9,089 bases of DNA from JBDSLU01 sp039916225 (lineage in GTDB: Bacteria; Acidobacteriota; Vicinamibacteria; Vicinamibacterales; Vicinamibacteraceae): positions 1 through 9,089 of the forward strand of contig JBDSLU010000291.1 of NCBI GenBank assembly GCA_039916225.1, read 5' to 3'. A program made the translations under genes and the position numbers. Below are positions 6,626 to 9,089 of this stretch, piece by piece; position 1 is the first letter of the stretch, and every line of letters starts with the position of its first letter. Below the pieces are notes generated by a model. That model did no database searches, was not told the DNA's origin, and was given only the letters and a program-made list of their open reading frames with translations.

Positions 6626-8994
6626 GGCTGGGATCGCGGATCGTCGCAGGAATCGTCGCCGCCGTGGCGCTGTTGGGGATCGCCGCCGGCGCGGAGGCGC
6701 AGGCCTATCGCCGGTGGTATCTGGCCGAGGGCGCGGCCAACACCTTCTTCAACGACTTCATCCTGATCGGCAACCCGAACAGCACGGCGGCCAACGTCAC
6801 CATCCGCCTGCTGCCGGAAGGGCAGCCGCCGTTCGCGCCGCAGCAGATCGTCGTGCAGCCGACCAGCCGCGCGACGTTCACCGTCAACGGCGTCGTTGGC
6901 CTGCCGCCCGGGGCGGTGTCGGCGATCGTCGAATCGGACGTCGACATCGTCGTCGAGCGGTCGATGACCTGGCCGGGCACCGCGCAGCGCGGCGGCCACA
7001 ACTCGGGCGGCGTCCTGGCGCCGGCGGGGCAGTGGTACCTCGCCGAGGGCGTCACCGGTTTCTTCGAGACGTTCGTGCTGATCACCAACACGAACGTCAC
7101 CAACCCGGTGACCGTCGAGGTCACCTTCCTCCGCCAGACCAGCGGACCGATCGTCCAGACTCTCACGCTGCCGGCGAGCGGACGCCGGACGATCTACGTC
7201 AACAACGACGTCAAGGACAGCCTCAACCGGCCGATCGCCGAGCCGTTCTCGACCGTCGTGCGCCAGACTGGGGGCGGCACCAGCGCCGACCTCGTGGTCG
7301 AGCGCGCGATGTACTGGAACCAGTTCGAGGGCGGTCACGGCTCGGCGGCCGTCACCGCGCCGAGCACGACCTGGCTGTTCGCGGAGGGCGTCTGCGGCGG
7401 CGATGCCAGCTTCAGCTTCCAGACTTACCTGCTGCTGGCCAACCCGGGCACGACCGACGCCACCGCGACCATCACGTTCTTCCGCGATATCGGCGGGCCG
7501 GTGACGAAGGACGTGCTGGTTCGGGCCGGCCGGCGCGAGACCCTGTTCCTGAACGACCTGCGCTTCGAGCCCGGCAACGTCGCGGAGCTGGCCAACGCCT
7601 CGTTCTCGATGCGCGTCACGAGCACTCAGCCGGTACTGGCCGAGCGCGCGGTCTACTGGTCGTCGAACGGCATCACCTTCATCGAAGGCAATAATTCGCC
7701 AGGTGTGACAGCCGAAGCTACCAAGTGGGCCTTCGCCGAAGGCATCGAGGGCGTGGTGCAGCTGGACGGTCCCTCGCACGACACCTACTTCCTGATCTCG
7801 AATGCCAACGCCACCCCGCTCGAGATTCGGGCGACGTTCGTGCGCGAGGACGGCCACGGCATCGTCGTCACGCGGACGATTCCGGCCCAGTCGCGCGGCA
7901 CGATCCTCACCAGCGGCATCGCGGCGTTGAGTCACAAGCGTTTCGCCGCCTTCATCGAATCGGTCAATGCGCCGTCGCCGCTGCCGTTCGTCGCCGAGCG
8001 CGCCACCTATTGGGGCGCCGGCTACTACGGCGGGCACGGCGCCACCGGGGTACCGTGGACGTCGGCCATCGCCACGCCGCCGGCGGTCGATCTGACGCCG
8101 TCGATCAGCAGCATCTCGCCGACGCACGGAGCGGTGACCGGCGGCAACGACATCACCATCCGCGGCGCCAACTTCACCGAGTCGACGACGGTCACGATCG
8201 ACAACCGTCCGGCGCAGGTCTTCCCGATCGACGCGACCACGCTGGTGGTGACGGTGCCGGCCGGCGCCGCGGCGGGCAGCGTGCCGGTGAGCGTGACCAA
8301 CGGCGGCTTCCTGCCGGCCACGGATCCGAACGGCTACAGCTACGATCCGGTCGGTCCGCTGCTGCTGGCCGACACCATCCTGGCCTTCGGCGACAGCCTG
8401 ACCTACGGCATTACGTCGTTCTGCGAGCAGAATTGCGGCGGCCAGACCACGGGCTACCCACAGCGCCTGGAAAACATCCTGCGTGCCCGCTTTCCGGCTC
8501 AGGCGGCGGCCGTACAGAACGCAGGAGTGCCCGGAGAGTGCGCATCGGCTAGCTGCACTGGGGGCACCGTAGCCGGGCGGACCCGACTGCCAGGTGCCAT
8601 CGTTGATATCCATGATCTGGTGGTCATCCTCGAAGGCGTCAACGATACGAATGCCGGACCCACAGACTCGTTCATCACGAACGCCATACGAGCAATGGTT
8701 CAGACGGCCAAGAACGCCGGCAAGCAGGTGATTCTGTGCGGTCTGCTCCCGGTCAAATTCCGGCCGCTTGTCAATGACTACAAGGCAAGCCCGTCGCGGA
8801 TTGCGTCTATGAACGAGAGCTTGGCCGCCCTTGCTCGCGATGAAGGCGTTCCGTTCGTCGATATGGTCCAGGCCTTCGGAAGCGCCTTCGAGCCGCTGCT
8901 CAGCCCGGATGGTCTGCACCCAACCGATGCCGGTTACCAGCGGATGGCGGAAGCGGTCGGGAACACGGTCGTCCAGTTCTTCGCCGTGCCCTAG
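6622..8994 (+). CDS. Exported WYLAEG-repeat / IPT-TIG / SGNH-GDSL hydrolase protein
   Basis: A 790-residue multidomain protein. An export signal ends after AEAQA (about residue 28). Four diverged repeats of about 105-118 residues follow, each opening with a W-Y/L/A-x-AEG motif (32, 138, 251 and 369) and holding a VxERxxxW motif near its end (112-117, 226-232, 340-346, 458-464). An IPT/TIG immunoglobulin-like domain spans about 493-576 (SISSISPTHGAVTGG). The C-terminal SGNH/GDSL hydrolase spans about 584-788. Its catalytic blocks are complete: AFGDSLTYG with Ser592, NAG (633-635), GVND (672-675) and DGLH with Asp763 and His766. This predicts an esterase or deacetylase acting on a carbohydrate, lipid or peptidoglycan ester, with the repeats and TIG domain presenting it outside the cell. 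Cys601, Cys605, Cys640 and Cys645 may form disulfides. The substrate is unknown. The start overlaps the hemC stop (ATGA) and has a good ribosome binding site. Confidence 0.9.
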   Translation: MRLGSRIVAGIVAAVALLGIAAGAEAQAYRRWYLAEGAANTFFNDFILIGNPNSTAANVTIRLLPEGQPPFAPQQIVVQPTSRATFTVNGVVGLPPGAVSAIVESDVDIVVERSMTWPGTAQRGGHNSGGVLAPAGQWYLAEGVTGFFETFVLITNTNVTNPVTVEVTFLRQTSGPIVQTLTLPASGRRTIYVNNDVKDSLNRPIAEPFSTVVRQTGGGTSADLVVERAMYWNQFEGGHGSAAVTAPSTTWLFAEGVCGGDASFSFQTYLLLANPGTTDATATITFFRDIGGPVTKDVLVRAGRRETLFLNDLRFEPGNVAELANASFSMRVTSTQPVLAERAVYWSSNGITFIEGNNSPGVTAEATKWAFAEGIEGVVQLDGPSHDTYFLISNANATPLEIRATFVREDGHGIVVTRTIPAQSRGTILTSGIAALSHKRFAAFIESVNAPSPLPFVAERATYWGAGYYGGHGATGVPWTSAIATPPAVDLTPSISSISPTHGAVTGGNDITIRGANFTESTTVTIDNRPAQVFPIDATTLVVTVPAGAAAGSVPVSVTNGGFLPATDPNGYSYDPVGPLLLADTILAFGDSLTYGITSFCEQNCGGQTTGYPQRLENILRARFPAQAAAVQNAGVPGECASASCTGGTVAGRTRLPGAIVDIHDLVVILEGVNDTNAGPTDSFITNAIRAMVQTAKNAGKQVILCGLLPVKFRPLVNDYKASPSRIASMNESLAALARDEGVPFVDMVQAFGSAFEPLLSPDGLHPTDAGYQRMAEAVGNTVVQFFAVP
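6712..8055 (+). repeat. Four diverged ~105-118-residue protein repeats (WYLAEG type)
   Basis: The units begin near 6712, 7030, 7369 and 7723. Each contains in order: a W-x-x-AEG opening (RWYLAEG, QWYLAEG, TWLFAEG, KWAFAEG), an aromatic/Leu strand with a short Asn-containing turn (LIGNPN, LITNTN, LLANPG, LISNAN), a beta-rich middle ending in an R-x-T-type strand, an ERxxxW strand (ERSMTW, ERAMYW, ERAVYW, ERATYW) and, in most units, a Gly-rich G-H/N turn (GGHNSGG, GGHGS, GNNSPG, GGHGATG). Conservation is at the protein level, with no long identical DNA stretches seen, so the duplication is old. The pattern suggests four similar beta-sandwich modules in a row. Confidence 0.85.
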
Positions 8995-9089
8995 CGCTCC
9001 CGGATCGGCCCTCCCCGGCCCGAGCAAGAGTCCAGCCCCGAAAACGCCGGGCTGCACACCTCGGCACACCCCCCCTACCACTAGCTCGG
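8995..9089 (+). other. Non-coding tail with weak hairpin (possible operon end)
   Basis: No gene is seen in these 95 bases. An inverted repeat CAGCCC (9033-9038) and GGGCTG (9049-9054) surrounds a loop containing AAAA. Extra C-G pairs could form inside with a small bulge. It is followed by C-rich sequence without a T-run, so if it ends transcription it is not a classic intrinsic terminator. C-rich, G-poor RNA downstream would also suit Rho-dependent ending. The assignment rests only on its position just after the last gene of the operon. Confidence 0.3.

Noticed and set aside
6409..9081. An 890-codon open frame on the minus strand opposite hemC's end and the exported hydrolase.
   Set aside because: It mirrors a gene with strong G/C third-position bias, which removes stops from the antisense frame. 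Its translation is Arg/Asp/Gly-rich low-complexity sequence with no domain, while the plus strand shows clear motifs.

Overview
The window is very GC-rich, with strong G/C preference at third codon positions. It reads as a chromosomal segment of a Gram-negative bacterium, most likely an Acidobacteriota (Vicinamibacteria-like) member. This rests on two tandem exported von Willebrand A (VWA) proteins of the type common in that phylum, and is an inference from family knowledge, not a database result.

Left arm (1-1379, minus strand): the start of an F-type ATP synthase F0 operon, read right to left as atpZ (1379-1164), atpI (1164-706) and atpB (701 to beyond the window edge). atpZ and atpI overlap by one base, and atpI and atpB are 4 bases apart. 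The remaining atp genes would lie to the left, outside the window.

Divergent switch (1380-1399): only 20 bases separate atpZ from the first rightward gene. They hold two overlapping -10-like hexamers, one per strand, each ending exactly 6 bases before a start codon. Both divergent operons may therefore begin as leaderless mRNAs from mutually overlapping promoters.

Right arm (1400-8994, plus strand): six main genes packed head to tail. They are two tandem exported VWA proteins (1400-2335 and 2342-3418), an eight-helix CcsA/HemX-type membrane protein (3487-4314), hemA glutamyl-tRNA reductase (4314-5657), hemC porphobilinogen deaminase (5654-6625), and a 790-residue exported protein (6622-8994) with four WYLAEG-type repeats, an IPT/TIG domain and a C-terminal SGNH/GDSL hydrolase. 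From 3487 on, every junction overlaps by 1 or 4 bases. The only gap (3419-3486) holds a 23-codon mini-ORF that abuts the VWA stop codon on one side and overlaps the next start on the other, plus a GC-rich hairpin.

How the genes relate: HemA and HemC supply early tetrapyrrole synthesis, and the CcsA/HemX-like protein is a usual partner of hemA. Sharing a 20-base regulatory gap with the ATP synthase could tie respiratory heme supply to ATP synthase expression. The exported VWA and repeat/SGNH proteins are not heme genes by any known role. Their tight coupling to hemA and hemC, at a place where hemD often sits, is the least expected part of the window. The last 95 bases hold no gene, only a weak hairpin that may end the operon.
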